Below the pieces are notes generated by a model. The model searched no databases. It saw only the letters and a program-made list of their open reading frames with translations, and was not told the DNA's origin. The position numbers and the translations under genes are program-made. Positions 37,270 to 46,346 of a DNA stretch of 64,000 bases are shown here, piece after piece; position 1 is the stretch's first letter; each line of letters starts with the position of its first letter. The stretch is taken from positions 930,001-994,000 of the forward strand of contig NZ_CP015578.1 of the NCBI RefSeq assembly GCF_002139935.1. Reading direction: 5' to 3'. This DNA is from Campylobacter lanienae NCTC 13004. GTDB lineage: Bacteria; Campylobacterota; Campylobacteria; Campylobacterales; Campylobacteraceae.

Positions 37270-37947
37270 TTAATCCTTAAATTTAATTTTTTTATACTCT
37301 ATAGGGTCGATTTTGCCACTATCTCTAAACCCTTTTAGTCTTAATAGACAGCTATCGCACTCCCCACAAGCAGCCTCCCCGCTCTCATAGCAACTCCAAG
37401 TATTAGCTAGATTCACACCAAGTTCATAGGCCTTAGAGACTATTTGCGATTTTGATAACCCAATTAAAGGTGCTTTAAAGACAAACTCACATCCAGTACC
37501 TAAATTCACCGCTCTATTCATCGCTTTTAAAAACTCAAGCCGACAATCTGGATAGCCACTACTATCAGCCTCTACTAGTCCCATATATATAGCCTCGCAA
37601 TTTCGCACCTGAGCCACACTCGCACCAATAGAGATAAAAATCCCATTTCTAAAGGCAACATAGGTATTTGGCAACTCCTTATCATTTAGTGAGTTTTTTG
37701 GAATTTCAATGCTTTTATCAGTGAGAGAATTCCCACCAACACTAGCTATAAAATCAGCATTAATCACGATTCTATCTACAACCCCTAAATCATCGCAAAT
37801 TTTATCAAAGCACTCACGCTCTTTTAGCATTGTTCTTTGATGGTAATCAAAATGTAACCCCACAATCTCATAGCCCTCACTCTTAGCGATACTAGCTGCT
37901 ACTGCGCTATCCATACCGCCACTTATAATACACAAAGCCCTACGCAT
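37270..37947 (-). CDS. queC: 7-cyano-7-deazaguanine synthase
   Basis: 225-residue ATP-dependent enzyme converting 7-carboxy-7-deazaguanine to preQ0 in queuosine synthesis. The PP-loop SGGMDS is at 9-14. The zinc site near the C-terminus has CYESGEAACGECDSC. No preQ1 riboswitch was seen upstream. It overlaps the mutase gene by eight bases. Confidence 0.95.
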   Translation of the reverse strand: MRRALCIISGGMDSAVAASIAKSEGYEIVGLHFDYHQRTMLKERECFDKICDDLGVVDRIVINADFIASVGGNSLTDKSIEIPKNSLNDKELPNTYVAFRNGIFISIGASVAQVRNCEAIYMGLVEADSSGYPDCRLEFLKAMNRAVNLGTGCEFVFKAPLIGLSKSQIVSKAYELGVNLANTWSCYESGEAACGECDSCLLRLKGFRDSGKIDPIEYKKIKFKD

Positions 37948-39313
37948 TGATATTAGCCATAATTTTATCTACCAAAGCTATCACGCCATTTTGAATTTCT
38001 AGCATATTTTGCTCTGAATTTGCTTCAAATCTAGTGACTATCACAGGAGTTGTATTAGACGCTCTTACTAATCCCCAGCCATTTTCAAATTTAATTCTCA
38101 CCCCATCAATATCGATAATATCAACTATCTTTGGTAGCCCATTATTAGCTCTATTTAACTCAATTTTTAACGCCTCTATAATCTTAAATTTACTCTCATC
38201 ATCGGCTTTTATCTTCATCTCATCGGTTGAATATAGCTTAGGTAATTTATCTAACTCCCCATCCAAATCAAATCCATTTGCTATTAGCTCAAGCACCCTT
38301 ATCATCGCATATACACCATCATCAAAACCAAAAAATCTCTCTTTGAAAAATATATGCCCACTCACCTCAGCCGCCATATCAATATTTAGCTCTTTCATAG
38401 CTTTTTTGATATTGCTATGACCGGTTTTGCCCATGAAGCTTTTACCGATTTTATCTATCTCATCATACATATTTTGACTACATTTGACCTCGCCTAAAAC
38501 CCTAGGATTTTTCATATTTTTAGCATATAAATAGGCTAAATCATCCCCTTTTATCGTGCGTTTTGGCGTTAAAACCGCTATCCTATCAGCATCCCCATCA
38601 AATCCAAACCCAATATCATAGCCATTTTTCAAAGCCTCTTTTAGCTCTTTTATATTCTTCTCTTCACTAGGATCTGGATGGTGATTTGGAAACTCTCCAT
38701 CAGGCTCTGGGTATAGCACATTAAACTCCAGCCCAAGCGCCTTAGCTATAGGCATTAGAGTTATACCCGCTACACCATTTCCCGCATCGCAAATAATCTT
38801 TGTCTTTAGCCCTTTGAGATGCGAAAATTCCTTAGCATAAAAATCCACATATGAGCTTAAAATATCAAATTTAATAGCACTAAAATTATCTTCAACCACT
38901 CCACCACTAGCTATAAATTTATTAACGGCATCTTTTAAAGCTTGTAAATCATCACCAAAATAGCTATCTTTTTTAATCGTAATCTTAAATCCATTATACT
39001 CCTTTGGATTATGGCTACCAGTTATCATCACATTAGCATCAAATTTATCCGTAAAAACACTAAAATATCCAACCGGCGTAGGCAACATCCCAATATCATA
39101 AATCTCAAGCCCAGCCGCATTAAATCCACTCACTAAATACCCAAATAAATCCCTAGCCGAAACCCTAGCATCATATCCTACGCTTACACTCTTTACTCCA
39201 CGGCTTTTCATCACATTGCCAAGGCATATTCCTATTGCTTTGACACTTTGCTCATTTAAATCTTTTTGGTAAATTCCTCTTATATCATACTCTCTAAATA
39301 TAGAATCAAACAT
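37940..39313 (-). CDS. Phosphomannomutase/phosphoglucomutase
   Basis: 457 residues. Alpha-D-phosphohexomutase with phosphoserine S100 in TGSHNPKEYNG, Mg2+ ligands D239, D241 and D243 in GFGFDGDADR, and sugar-binding loop EVSGH. It supplies Glc-1-P or Man-1-P for surface polysaccharides. The epsilon-proteobacterial homologues are annotated as bifunctional PMM/PGM. First gene of the queC-gltX-yggT-slt operon. Confidence 0.92.
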   Translation of the reverse strand: MFDSIFREYDIRGIYQKDLNEQSVKAIGICLGNVMKSRGVKSVSVGYDARVSARDLFGYLVSGFNAAGLEIYDIGMLPTPVGYFSVFTDKFDANVMITGSHNPKEYNGFKITIKKDSYFGDDLQALKDAVNKFIASGGVVEDNFSAIKFDILSSYVDFYAKEFSHLKGLKTKIICDAGNGVAGITLMPIAKALGLEFNVLYPEPDGEFPNHHPDPSEEKNIKELKEALKNGYDIGFGFDGDADRIAVLTPKRTIKGDDLAYLYAKNMKNPRVLGEVKCSQNMYDEIDKIGKSFMGKTGHSNIKKAMKELNIDMAAEVSGHIFFKERFFGFDDGVYAMIRVLELIANGFDLDGELDKLPKLYSTDEMKIKADDESKFKIIEALKIELNRANNGLPKIVDIIDIDGVRIKFENGWGLVRASNTTPVIVTRFEANSEQNMLEIQNGVIALVDKIMANINA

Positions 39314-39440
39314 AATTTTAGCCTTAAATCAATAATAAGGCGAGAATTCTAGCCAAATTTTTATAATCATTAGTTTAAATTTTATAAATTTTAATAGGCA
39401 TTTAATAGCTATTTTGTCTTTTTTGGCTATAATCACACCT

Positions 39441-40244
39441 ATGAAACAGATAATAGTAAATTCAATCACAAAAAATGTAAATTCCAACACACTTTCTCAG
39501 TTGCGAACAGAGCTTGGCTTTGATGATAGCGTGATTACCATATATAAAGGCTTTGCTACTAATGATGATTTAGAGCTAAGCGATGGTGATAGCGTAGTTT
39601 TTATAAACAAAGGCGAGCTTCCGCCAAAAGAGTGCTTAAAAGAGATGATGAGAGCTAGAAATAGCCCTGAGGTAAATATCGCTCTTGATAGTGCTAAAGT
39701 CGGTATAGCTGGGCTTGGCGGCCTTGGTAGTAGCGTGGCTATAGCCTTAGCTAGAGTTGGGGTAAGCTCTTTAAAATTAGTTGATTTCGATACCGTAGAT
39801 CCATCAAATTTAAATCGCCAACAATACTTCATAGATGACCTTGGCAAATACAAAACCCAAGCCCTAGCAGATATAATCGCCAAAATTAATCCATTTGTAA
39901 GCGTAGAGATAGAGACCGTAAAACTAGATGAAAACAATATAAATTTAGTATTTCAAAACTACGATATAGTGGCTGAATGCTTTGATAATCCTAAAGCCAA
40001 AGCTATGCTTATAAACAATCTCAAAAACAAAATTATAGTCGCCGCAAGCGGTATGGCAGGATATGGTAGAAGCGATGATATCAAAACAATCCAAATGGCC
40101 AAAAACCTCTATATCTGCGGAGATTTAAAAAGTGCTGCAAGCATAGGAAATGGCCTTATGGCTCCAAGGGTCGGTATCTGTGCTATGAAACAAGCAAATC
40201 AAATTTTAGATATTTTAATAAAGCGAGTAAAAGATAATGGATAA
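39441..40244 (+). CDS. thiF: ThiF-family sulfur-carrier adenylyltransferase with an N-terminal ThiS-like domain
   Basis: 267 residues from the ATG at 39441. The C-terminal E1-like domain (from about 82) has the nucleotide loop [26 protein letters not shown] and [14 protein letters not shown]. About 80 extra N-terminal residues ([35 protein letters not shown]) look like a beta-grasp ThiS fold, but it lacks the C-terminal Gly-Gly that carries sulfur. No separate thiS is present here. It may load a ThiS encoded elsewhere. It overlaps thiG by eight bases. Confidence 0.85.
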   Translation: MKQIIVNSITKNVNSNTLSQLRTELGFDDSVITIYKGFATNDDLELSDGDSVVFINKGELPPKECLKEMMRARNSPEVNIALDSAKVGIAGLGGLGSSVAIALARVGVSSLKLVDFDTVDPSNLNRQQYFIDDLGKYKTQALADIIAKINPFVSVEIETVKLDENNINLVFQNYDIVAECFDNPKAKAMLINNLKNKIIVAASGMAGYGRSDDIKTIQMAKNLYICGDLKSAASIGNGLMAPRVGICAMKQANQILDILIKRVKDNG

Positions 40245-40998
40245 ACTAAATTTAGGCGGAAGGCTATTTGATTCTAGATTTATTATGGGAAGTGGCAAAT
40301 TTGACCCCGAGCTAATCACCGCTTGTATAGAAGAAGCAAACGCTCAAATCATCACCCTAGCAATCCGCAGAGTAAATAAAGATAGCGATATAAGCATAAC
40401 CAAATTTATCCCCCAAAATATCACCCTACTACCAAACACAAGTGGTGCTAGAGACGCTAGTGAAGCCCTTAGAATCGCCCGTTTAGGTAGAGAGCTTGGC
40501 TGTGGCGATATGATAAAAATAGAAGTAATTAGAGATAGCAAATTCCTACTACCTGATAACTATCAAACATTAAAAGCCGTTGAGCTTTTAGCTAGTGATG
40601 GCTTTATCCCACTTGCTTATATGATGCCAGACCTAGTCGCTGCTAGAGATATGGCAAACGCCGGCGCAGCAGCCATCATGCCCTTAGCCGCACCAATCGG
40701 ATCAAATAAAGGCCTAAGCAATAAAGATATAATCCAAATTTTAATAGATGAAATAGACCTACCAATCATCGTAGATGCCGGTATCGGTCGCCCTAGCCAA
40801 GCATGTGAGGCTATGGAGATGGGTTGCGCTGCTGTGATGGTAAATACCGCTATTGCCACAGCTGGTGATATCAAAGCCATGGCAAGAGCCTTTAAAAACG
40901 CCGTTATAGCCGGTAGAGACGCCTATCTAGCTAAATTTGGTAGAGTTATAAATACCGCTCAAGCTAGCTCGCCACTAACTGGATTTTTAGGACAATAG
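40237..40998 (+). CDS. thiG: Thiazole synthase
   Basis: 253-residue (beta/alpha)8 enzyme making the thiazole phosphate of thiamin from deoxyxylulose-5-phosphate, dehydroglycine and ThiS-thiocarboxylate. Schiff-base K94 is in DMIKIEV. The phosphate loops are [13 protein letters not shown] and [11 protein letters not shown]. The stop abuts the thiH start with no gap. No TPP riboswitch was found upstream of the operon. Confidence 0.96.
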   Translation: MDKLNLGGRLFDSRFIMGSGKFDPELITACIEEANAQIITLAIRRVNKDSDISITKFIPQNITLLPNTSGARDASEALRIARLGRELGCGDMIKIEVIRDSKFLLPDNYQTLKAVELLASDGFIPLAYMMPDLVAARDMANAGAAAIMPLAAPIGSNKGLSNKDIIQILIDEIDLPIIVDAGIGRPSQACEAMEMGCAAVMVNTAIATAGDIKAMARAFKNAVIAGRDAYLAKFGRVINTAQASSPLTGFLGQ

Positions 40999-42171
40999 AT
41001 GAAATTCATACAAAAAACAGACCCAATGGATTATCTACCATCGCAAGAGCAGATCAAAAGCGATATAATGCTAAGGGTTTTAAATGAACGCCAAAATGTG
41101 GATTTTGATAAATTCAGTGCCTTTGATGTCCAAAAAGCCTTAGATAAAGATAATCTAAATTTAACAGATCTTCAAGCCCTTTTAAGCCCAGTAGCTGATA
41201 ATTTTCTTGAAGAGATAGTAGCCAAATCCAAAGCCACCAAAGAGCGATATTTCGGTAAAAATATCTATCTTTTCACCCCGCAATACATAGCCAATCACTG
41301 CGATAATAACTGCGTTTATTGCGGATTTAAAGTGGGTAATGATATCAAAAGAGCGCAATTAGACGAAAATGATATCATCAAAGAGCTAGAAAATATCGCT
41401 AAAACCGGATTAAAAGAGATACTCATCCTAACAGGCGAATCCCAAACCAAAACACCGCTAAATTATATCGCAAACGCTTGTAGATTAGCTAAAAAATATT
41501 TTGATATAGTTGGCGTTGAAATTTATCCATTAAATAGTGATGAATACGCTATTTTACATGATAATGGCGTAGATTTTGTAACCGTTTTTCAAGAGACTTA
41601 TAACCCTATAAAATATGGCAAAATTCATCTATACGGCAACAAAAGAGTCTTTCCATATAGATTTAACGCTCAAGAAAGAGCATTAATAGGCGGTATGCGT
41701 GGCGTGGCATTTGCGGCGCTTCTTGGGATCGATGACTGGCGCAAAGATGCTATGGCAACCGCTCTTCATGCATCCTTAATCCAAGCCAAATATCCTCACG
41801 CAGAAATTTCCATCTCCGTCCCACGCCTAAGACCGATTATCAATAATAACAAGATAAACCCACGAGATGTAACCGAACGAGCCTTATTACAAGTGATCGC
41901 TGCTTATAGGCTGTTTTTACCATACGCCAATATAACGCTTAGTAGCCGTGAGAGTGCGTATTTTAGAGATCATGCCATAGCTCTTGGCGTTACTAAAGTC
42001 TCAGCCGGAGTAAGCGTAGCTATCGGCGAACACGGTGGCAAAGATGATGAAAGCAAGGGCGATGGACAATTTGAAATAAGCGATAATAGAGATGTCAATC
42101 AAATGAAAATCGCTATCAAAAATGCCGGCTTAACACCAGTTATGAGCGACTATGTCGATAGCAAAATTTAA
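40999..42171 (+). CDS. thiH: 2-iminoacetate synthase (radical SAM)
   Basis: 390-residue radical-SAM enzyme cleaving tyrosine to dehydroglycine and p-cresol for thiazole formation. Cluster cysteines C101-x3-C105-x2-C108 are in NHCDNNCVYCGF; GVEIYPLNSDEYAIL and SAGVSVAIGEHGG are typical. Oxygen-sensitive glycine-imine supply by ThiH fits a microaerophile. The last 11 bases belong to a repeat block that recurs at 42935. Confidence 0.96.
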   Translation: MKFIQKTDPMDYLPSQEQIKSDIMLRVLNERQNVDFDKFSAFDVQKALDKDNLNLTDLQALLSPVADNFLEEIVAKSKATKERYFGKNIYLFTPQYIANHCDNNCVYCGFKVGNDIKRAQLDENDIIKELENIAKTGLKEILILTGESQTKTPLNYIANACRLAKKYFDIVGVEIYPLNSDEYAILHDNGVDFVTVFQETYNPIKYGKIHLYGNKRVFPYRFNAQERALIGGMRGVAFAALLGIDDWRKDAMATALHASLIQAKYPHAEISISVPRLRPIINNNKINPRDVTERALLQVIAAYRLFLPYANITLSSRESAYFRDHAIALGVTKVSAGVSVAIGEHGGKDDESKGDGQFEISDNRDVNQMKIAIKNAGLTPVMSDYVDSKI

Positions 42172-42230
42172 AGCTTAAATAAAGAATATTTAAATTCCCA
42201 TTATCCATAAAATCATTTTTATTAAAGCTC
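42161..42230 (+). repeat. Direct repeat block R, copy 1
   Basis: Starts inside the thiH 3' end (GCAAAATTTAAAGC) and continues AAATAAAGAATATTTAAATT, then a stretch ending near TTTTTATTAAAGCTC. It matches 42935-43001 and, in its second half, 46268-46346. The three copies bound the two halves of the repeat mosaic around the flagellin gene. Confidence 0.75.
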
Positions 42231-42393
42231 GAAGAGTTTTAATAAAAATGGTATAAATCTGTGCGAAGCGCAGCAATAGGATACCCCACTTGCGGGGCTT
42301 TAGGGGTTTTCTCAAAGAGAAAGCAAAGCTTTAGAAAGGGCGTAGCCATTCATCGCAAAGGTCGGCTTTGCTAACCTGCGAAGTTAGAAATAG
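42231..42393. other. Gene-free repeat mosaic between thiH and flagellin
   Basis: No credible ORF. It begins with AAAAATGGTATAAATC and has an imperfect copy of the GC-rich hairpin near 42284-42298. Several short sequences echo the region after flagellin (for example GCAAAG...CTTTGC arms). Locally GC-richer than the AT-rich surroundings. Confidence 0.6.
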
Positions 42394-42600
42394 AAGGCTT
42401 TTACAGGGGGTTAGGGGTTGTTAAAAGCGAAGCTAAGGTGTTGCTATCCTTCGTAGCGTCGCAAAGGATGATTTACATCGTTTTTGCTGTTACGCTACTC
42501 AACTGCCAAAAAAGCGCTTTTTATTTTTACCTACTTTTAGCAGCGTAGCAAAGCCACGCCTAAAGTAGCAAACACTAAAGCCCCGCAAGCGGGGTACCCC
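42394..42600 (+). repeat. Repeat module U1 (same family as U2, inverted D1/D2)
   Basis: Starts AAGGCTTTTACAGGGGGTTA and includes the motif GTAGCGTCGCAAAGGATG, a central hairpin around CATCGTTT, the string CTGCCAAAAAAGCGC, and ends with GCCCCGCAAGCGGGGTACCC. The reverse complement of nearly the whole module occurs at 45421-45640 and 45861-46080. Confidence 0.85.
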
Positions 42601-42630
42601 TATAAAAATCCGTGGTGTAAGCCACCCATT

Positions 42631-42780
42631 GAAAGGCTTTTACAGGGGGTTAGGGGTTGTTAAGGGGGAAGCCAAGGTGTTGCTATCTTTCGTAGCGTCG
42701 CAAACGATGATTTACATCGTTTTTGCTGTTACGCCACTCATCTGCCAAAAAAGCACTCCCCTTCCCACTTAAAAAAGAAA
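42631..42780 (+). repeat. Repeat module U2
   Basis: Second, shorter copy. It has the same left end (AAAGGCTTTTACAGGGGGTT), the same GCAAACGATG / CATCGTTTTTGC hairpin, then CACTCCCCTTCCCACTTAAA. The preceding 30 bases (CCTATAAAAATCCGTGG) recur at 45101. Confidence 0.85.
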
Positions 42781-42934
42781 TATCTTTAATATTTTAAATT
42801 TTATCAACTTCATCACAAATACAGACTTTAGCTCTAGCAAAGTCAAAATTTCTCTAATATTTAAACTCACAAACAACTAAAAAATAAATTTAAATTACCA
42901 AATTCACATAATATTTCATAAATTAAAAATATTA

Positions 42935-43001
42935 GCAAAAATTTAAAGCTTAAATAAAGAATATTTAAATTTCTATTATTCTAAAAATGATTTTTATTAA
43001 A
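42935..43001 (+). repeat. Direct repeat block R, copy 2
   Basis: GCAAAAATTTAAAGCTTAAA with the following 47 bases matches the thiH-end copy. From AATTTCTATTATTCTAAAAA it matches 46275 onward. The downstream stretch 43070-43135 (TTTAATTACATTCTC ... TTTTTCTTTAATTTTT) likewise resembles 46505-46562. Confidence 0.75.
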
Positions 43002-43246
43002 ATCTCAAAATAGATTTAAAAATAAATTTCTTCACTATACAAATCTATAAAAACCAATAAAATTCAAATTTTCTCAAATTTAATTACATTCTCATTACAA
43101 ATTCATTTTAATCCATTTTTCTTTAATTTTTTACCATTATATTACTTACAACTAACCATTAAAATATAATTAATTTAAGTGATATTTAAGCCAAAAAGGT
43201 AAATTTATATAAAAATTTTTAAATTTTTTAAAAAATTTAGTGAATT

Positions 43247-43255
43247 CCCCCCCCC
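43247..43255. repeat. Poly-C tract (C9) upstream of flagellin promoter
   Basis: Nine consecutive C after GAATT, in an otherwise AT-rich, gene-free region, ending 24 bases before the likely -10 element of the flagellin gene. Confidence 0.95.
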
Positions 43256-43279
43256 ATATTAATATTTTAATCTTTCGTG

Positions 43280-43335
43280 CGATATAATGAAATATGCTTA
43301 AGCAAAGGATTAAGCTTAAATCTTTTAATAAGGAT
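43280..43335 (+). promoter_or_regulatory. Probable sigma28 (FliA) promoter and leader of flagellin
   Basis: CGATAT at 43280-43285 fits the campylobacterial FliA -10 box. The -35 region about 15 bases upstream (AATA, 43261-43264) is only weakly similar. The leader has a 6-bp stem GCTTAA / TTAAGC and the ribosome-binding site AAGGA (about 43331). Sigma28 control is inferred; a sigma70 reading (TATAAT at 43283) is also possible. Confidence 0.6.
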
Positions 43336-43340
43336 AAAAT

Positions 43341-44918
43341 ATGAGTTTTAGAATCAACACTAACATAGCAGCGATGAATGCTCATGCTAACTCACAAATC
43401 ACAGATAGAGCACTTAGTAGCTCACTTGGTCGCCTTAGTTCAGGCCTTAGAATTCAAACAGCAGCTGATGATGCTTCTGGCTTAGTTATTGCTGACTCAC
43501 TAAAAAGCCAAGCCAACTCATTAGGTCAAGCTATATCTAATGGTAATGACGCAATAGGTATAGTTCAAACAGCTGATAAAGCTATGGATGAACAGATTAA
43601 AATACTAGATACTATTAAAACCAAAGCTATCCAAGCAGCTCAAGATGGTCAAAATAGTGATTCTAGAAGAGCCCTTCAAAATGATATTAGCAGACTTCTT
43701 GAAGAGCTAGATATGATAGCTACTACTACAAGCTTTAATGGACAACAACTACTAAATGGTAACTTTAGTAATAAAAACTTCCAAATAGGTGCTTATAGCA
43801 ATGAAACTGCTAAGGTAAGTATAGGGGCTACAAATTCAAATACTATAGGGCATACGAGGTTTGAGACTACTTTGAATACTTATGTATCTGTGGTGTCGCT
43901 AATCTCAACTGGCGATACTTTGACAATAAAACTCAGTGGTGTTGATGGTTATCCTAATGGCTATGAATTTCAAGCTATAGATGCGGATACTCTAAAATCA
44001 GAAGGTTACAAAGCTGTAGCTGAAATGATGAATGGTGTAAGTGATAAAACTGGTGTAAAAGTAAATGTAAATAATACTCAAGTTATGTCCGCGGCAATAG
44101 CTGGTGGTACAATTAATGATTTAAAAATCAATGGTGTTACAATCGGAAATGTAACATTTAAAGCAAATGATAGCGATAATACCTTAATCGCAGCGATCAA
44201 TGCTAAAAAGGATGAAACAGGCGTAGAAGCTAGTTTAGATAACGGAAGACTAGTCTTAGCAGCTAAAGATGGTAGAGCTATAACAGTAGATACAAATTCC
44301 GCTGGTGGATTAAGTAATGCAGGTGGTAAAGAAACCGCATTTAGTACAGGTGGCGTAATTTATTTAGGTCAATTAACTTTTGTCCGCCAAGATGCTAGGG
44401 ATATTAAAATAGGCTTAAATGGTATGTCGACTGTTGCTTCTACAGTATTTAGTTCAAACGCAGCAATAAGCAAGGCTTCTGTAGCTTCAAATGCCTACAA
44501 TCAAGCTAGTGTAAATTTAAAATATATGAATGCTGGAACAATTAGTGCCACGATAGCTAAAGCAATGGGATTTTTCAATGGCGGAGCTTCTGATGCAGGT
44601 CAGCAAGTAGATCAAGCCGGTGGGGTAAATACCTATGGTGGTGCTCAAGCTATGGTGGATGTAGCAGAATCAGCTAGAAAAACTTTGGATAAACTAAGAG
44701 CAGATCTAGGCTCAGTCCAAAACCAATTAGTAGCAACTATCAATAACATCACAGTTACCCAAGTCAATGTCAAATCAGCTGAAAGTCAGATAAGGGATGT
44801 GGATTTTGCTAGTGAGAGTGCGAATTTCTCTAAATTCAATATCCTAGCTCAAAGTGGTAGCTACGCCATGAGCCAAGCCAACGCCGTCCAACAAAATATT
44901 TTAAGATTGTTACAATAA
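43341..44918 (+). CDS. flaA: Flagellin, filament subunit
   Basis: 525 residues, exported by the flagellar type III apparatus and polymerised into the filament. The conserved D0/D1 N-terminus has RINTNIAAMNAHANS, SSLGRLSSGLRIQTAADDAS and NDAIGIVQTADKAMDEQIKI. The C-terminus has VDFASESANFSKFNILAQSG and ends NAVQQNILRLLQ. The centre (about 175-440) is the variable surface domain rich in Thr, Asn, Gly and Ala. The D1 segment has DEQIKILDTIKTKAIQAAQD instead of the TLR5-recognised sequence of enterobacteria. Only one copy is in this window, although relatives carry tandem flaA/flaB. The name flaA is by similarity. Confidence 0.95.
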   Translation: MSFRINTNIAAMNAHANSQITDRALSSSLGRLSSGLRIQTAADDASGLVIADSLKSQANSLGQAISNGNDAIGIVQTADKAMDEQIKILDTIKTKAIQAAQDGQNSDSRRALQNDISRLLEELDMIATTTSFNGQQLLNGNFSNKNFQIGAYSNETAKVSIGATNSNTIGHTRFETTLNTYVSVVSLISTGDTLTIKLSGVDGYPNGYEFQAIDADTLKSEGYKAVAEMMNGVSDKTGVKVNVNNTQVMSAAIAGGTINDLKINGVTIGNVTFKANDSDNTLIAAINAKKDETGVEASLDNGRLVLAAKDGRAITVDTNSAGGLSNAGGKETAFSTGGVIYLGQLTFVRQDARDIKIGLNGMSTVASTVFSSNAAISKASVASNAYNQASVNLKYMNAGTISATIAKAMGFFNGGASDAGQQVDQAGGVNTYGGAQAMVDVAESARKTLDKLRADLGSVQNQLVATINNITVTQVNVKSAESQIRDVDFASESANFSKFNILAQSGSYAMSQANAVQQNILRLLQ

Positions 44919-45224
44919 TTTAAATTTTTTTACTTCGCACGGCAACAAGTCGCCGTTTGCGGAAAGCACCATCCTTTTGACCCCGCACTAAAGTCCCATA
45001 AATGGGGTACCCCGCTTGCGGGGCTTTAGGTGGGTCAAGGGAGTGTAACTCCATGTCGTAAAGCTGGGCTTAGCTCAGCTGCGAAGTAAAAATGAACTAC
45101 CCCTATAAAATCCGTGGCGAAGCCACCCATTGAAAGGCTTTTCCAGGGGGTTAGGGGTTGTTAAGGGGGAAGGGGTAGCGGCTGCCAAAAAAGCGCTCCC
45201 CTTCCCACTTAAATTAAATTATCT
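44919..45224. other. Gene-free region downstream of flagellin
   Basis: No credible ORF. After the stop and a T-rich run it has GC-rich stretches, including a perfect hairpin CCCCGCTTGCGGGG (45010-45023) preceded by ATGGGGTACC, which may terminate flagellin transcription. It also contains a shortened direct copy of module U2 (see 45097-45213). Confidence 0.6.
45097..45213 (+). repeat. Repeat module D0 (deleted direct copy of U2)
   Basis: Collinear with 42594-42775 (CCCCTATAAAATCCGTGG, then AAAGGCTTTTCCAGGGGG) but jumps from GTTAAGGGGGA to CTGCCAAAAAAGCGC, losing the hairpin part. Ends CCCCTTCCCACTTAAA. Confidence 0.8.
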
Positions 45225-45420
45225 TTTACTTCGCAAACTAGCAAAGCTAGTCTTTGCGATAAACTTTAGAAAAGTTTAATCAAACTAAAGCCCCGCAAGC
45301 GGGGCGCCCCAATTCTTTGCCCGAAATTTTTTAGAAATTTGAATTTTAAATTTATATTTCTTTTTTATGGATTTAAATTTTTTGAAATATGAGAGAAATT
45401 TAAATTTTTCTTTTCTTTTT

Positions 45421-45640
45421 TAAGTGGGAAGGGGTACCCCATTTATGGGGACTTTAGTGTTTGCTACTTTAGCACGGACTTTGTTCGTGCGTTAAAAGTA
45501 GGTAAAAATAAAAAGCGCTTTTTTGGCAGATGAGTAGCGTAACAGCAAAAACGATGTAAATCATCGTTTGCGACGCTACGAAGGATAGCAACACCTTGGC
45601 TTACCCCTTAACAACCCCTAACCCCCTGTAAAAGCCTTTC
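45421..45640 (-). repeat. Repeat module D1, inverted copy of U1/U2
   Basis: Reverse complement of the U module. It begins TAAGTGGGAAGGGGTACCCC and ends TGTAAAAGCCTTTCAAAG. With U1/U2 it makes an inverted repeat enclosing the flagellin gene. Confidence 0.88.
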
Positions 45641-45860
45641 AAAGTTGCTGCGCTGGGCGCAGATTTTACTTCGCAGACTAGCAAAGCTAGTCTTTGCAAT
45701 AAACTTTAGAAAAGTTTAATCAAACTAAAGCCCCGCAAGCGGGGCGCCCCAATTCTTTGCCCGAAATTTTTTAGAAATTTGAATTTTAAATTTATATTTC
45801 TTTTTTATGGATTTAAATTTTTTGAAATATGAGAGAAATTTAAATTTTTCTTTTCTTTTT

Positions 45861-46080
45861 TAAGTGGGAAGGGGTACCCCATTTATGGGGACTTTAGTGT
45901 TTGCTACTTTAGCACGGACTTTGTTCGTGCGTTAAAAGTAGGTAAAAATAAAAAGCGCTTTTTTGGCAGATGAGTAGCGTAACAGCAAAAACGATGTAAA
46001 TCATCGTTTGCGACGCTACGAAGGATAGCAACACCTTGGCTTACCCCTTAACAACCCCTAACCCCCTGTAAAAGCCTTTC
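45861..46080 (-). repeat. Repeat module D2, inverted copy of U1/U2
   Basis: Second inverted copy, 440 bases after D1 and practically identical to it. Confidence 0.88.
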
Positions 46081-46267
46081 AAAGTTGCTGCGCTGGGCGC
46101 AGATTTTACTTCGCAGACTAGCAAAGCTAGTCTTTGCAATAAACTTTAGAAAAGTTTAATCAAACTAAAGCCCCGCAAGCGGGGCGCCCCAATTCTTTAC
46201 CCGAAATTTTTTAGAAATTTGAATTTTAAATTTATATTTCTTTTTTATGGATTTAAATTTTTTGAAA

Positions 46268-46346
46268 TATGAGAGAAATTTAAATTTCTATTATTCTAAA
46301 AATGATTTTTCTTAAAGCTCTTTTAAGTTTTAATAAAAATCATTTT
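46268..46346 (+). repeat. Direct repeat block R, copy 3
   Basis: AATTTCTATTATTCTAAAAA and the following bases match 42970-43001; the later AGTTTTAATAAAAAT part matches copy 1. Together with copy 2 it flanks flagellin as a direct repeat. Confidence 0.7.

Larger units (their letters stand above)
45225..46287. repeat. 440-bp tandem repeat, 2.4 copies
   Basis: Copies start at about 45225, 45665 and 46105 (TTACTTCGCA). The period is exactly 440 bases and only a few single-base differences are seen (for example G/A in CTTTGCGATA vs CTTTGCAATA). The third copy breaks off near 46287. Each copy has the ACTAGC-AAA-GCTAGT hairpin, GCCCCGCAAGCGGGGC (45290, 45730, 46170) and an inverted U-type module (45421-45640, 45861-46080). 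No protein is encoded. Confidence 0.93.

Noticed and set aside
39314-39440. TPP riboswitch before thiF
   Set aside because: No CTGAGA-type THI box elements in the 127-base leader.
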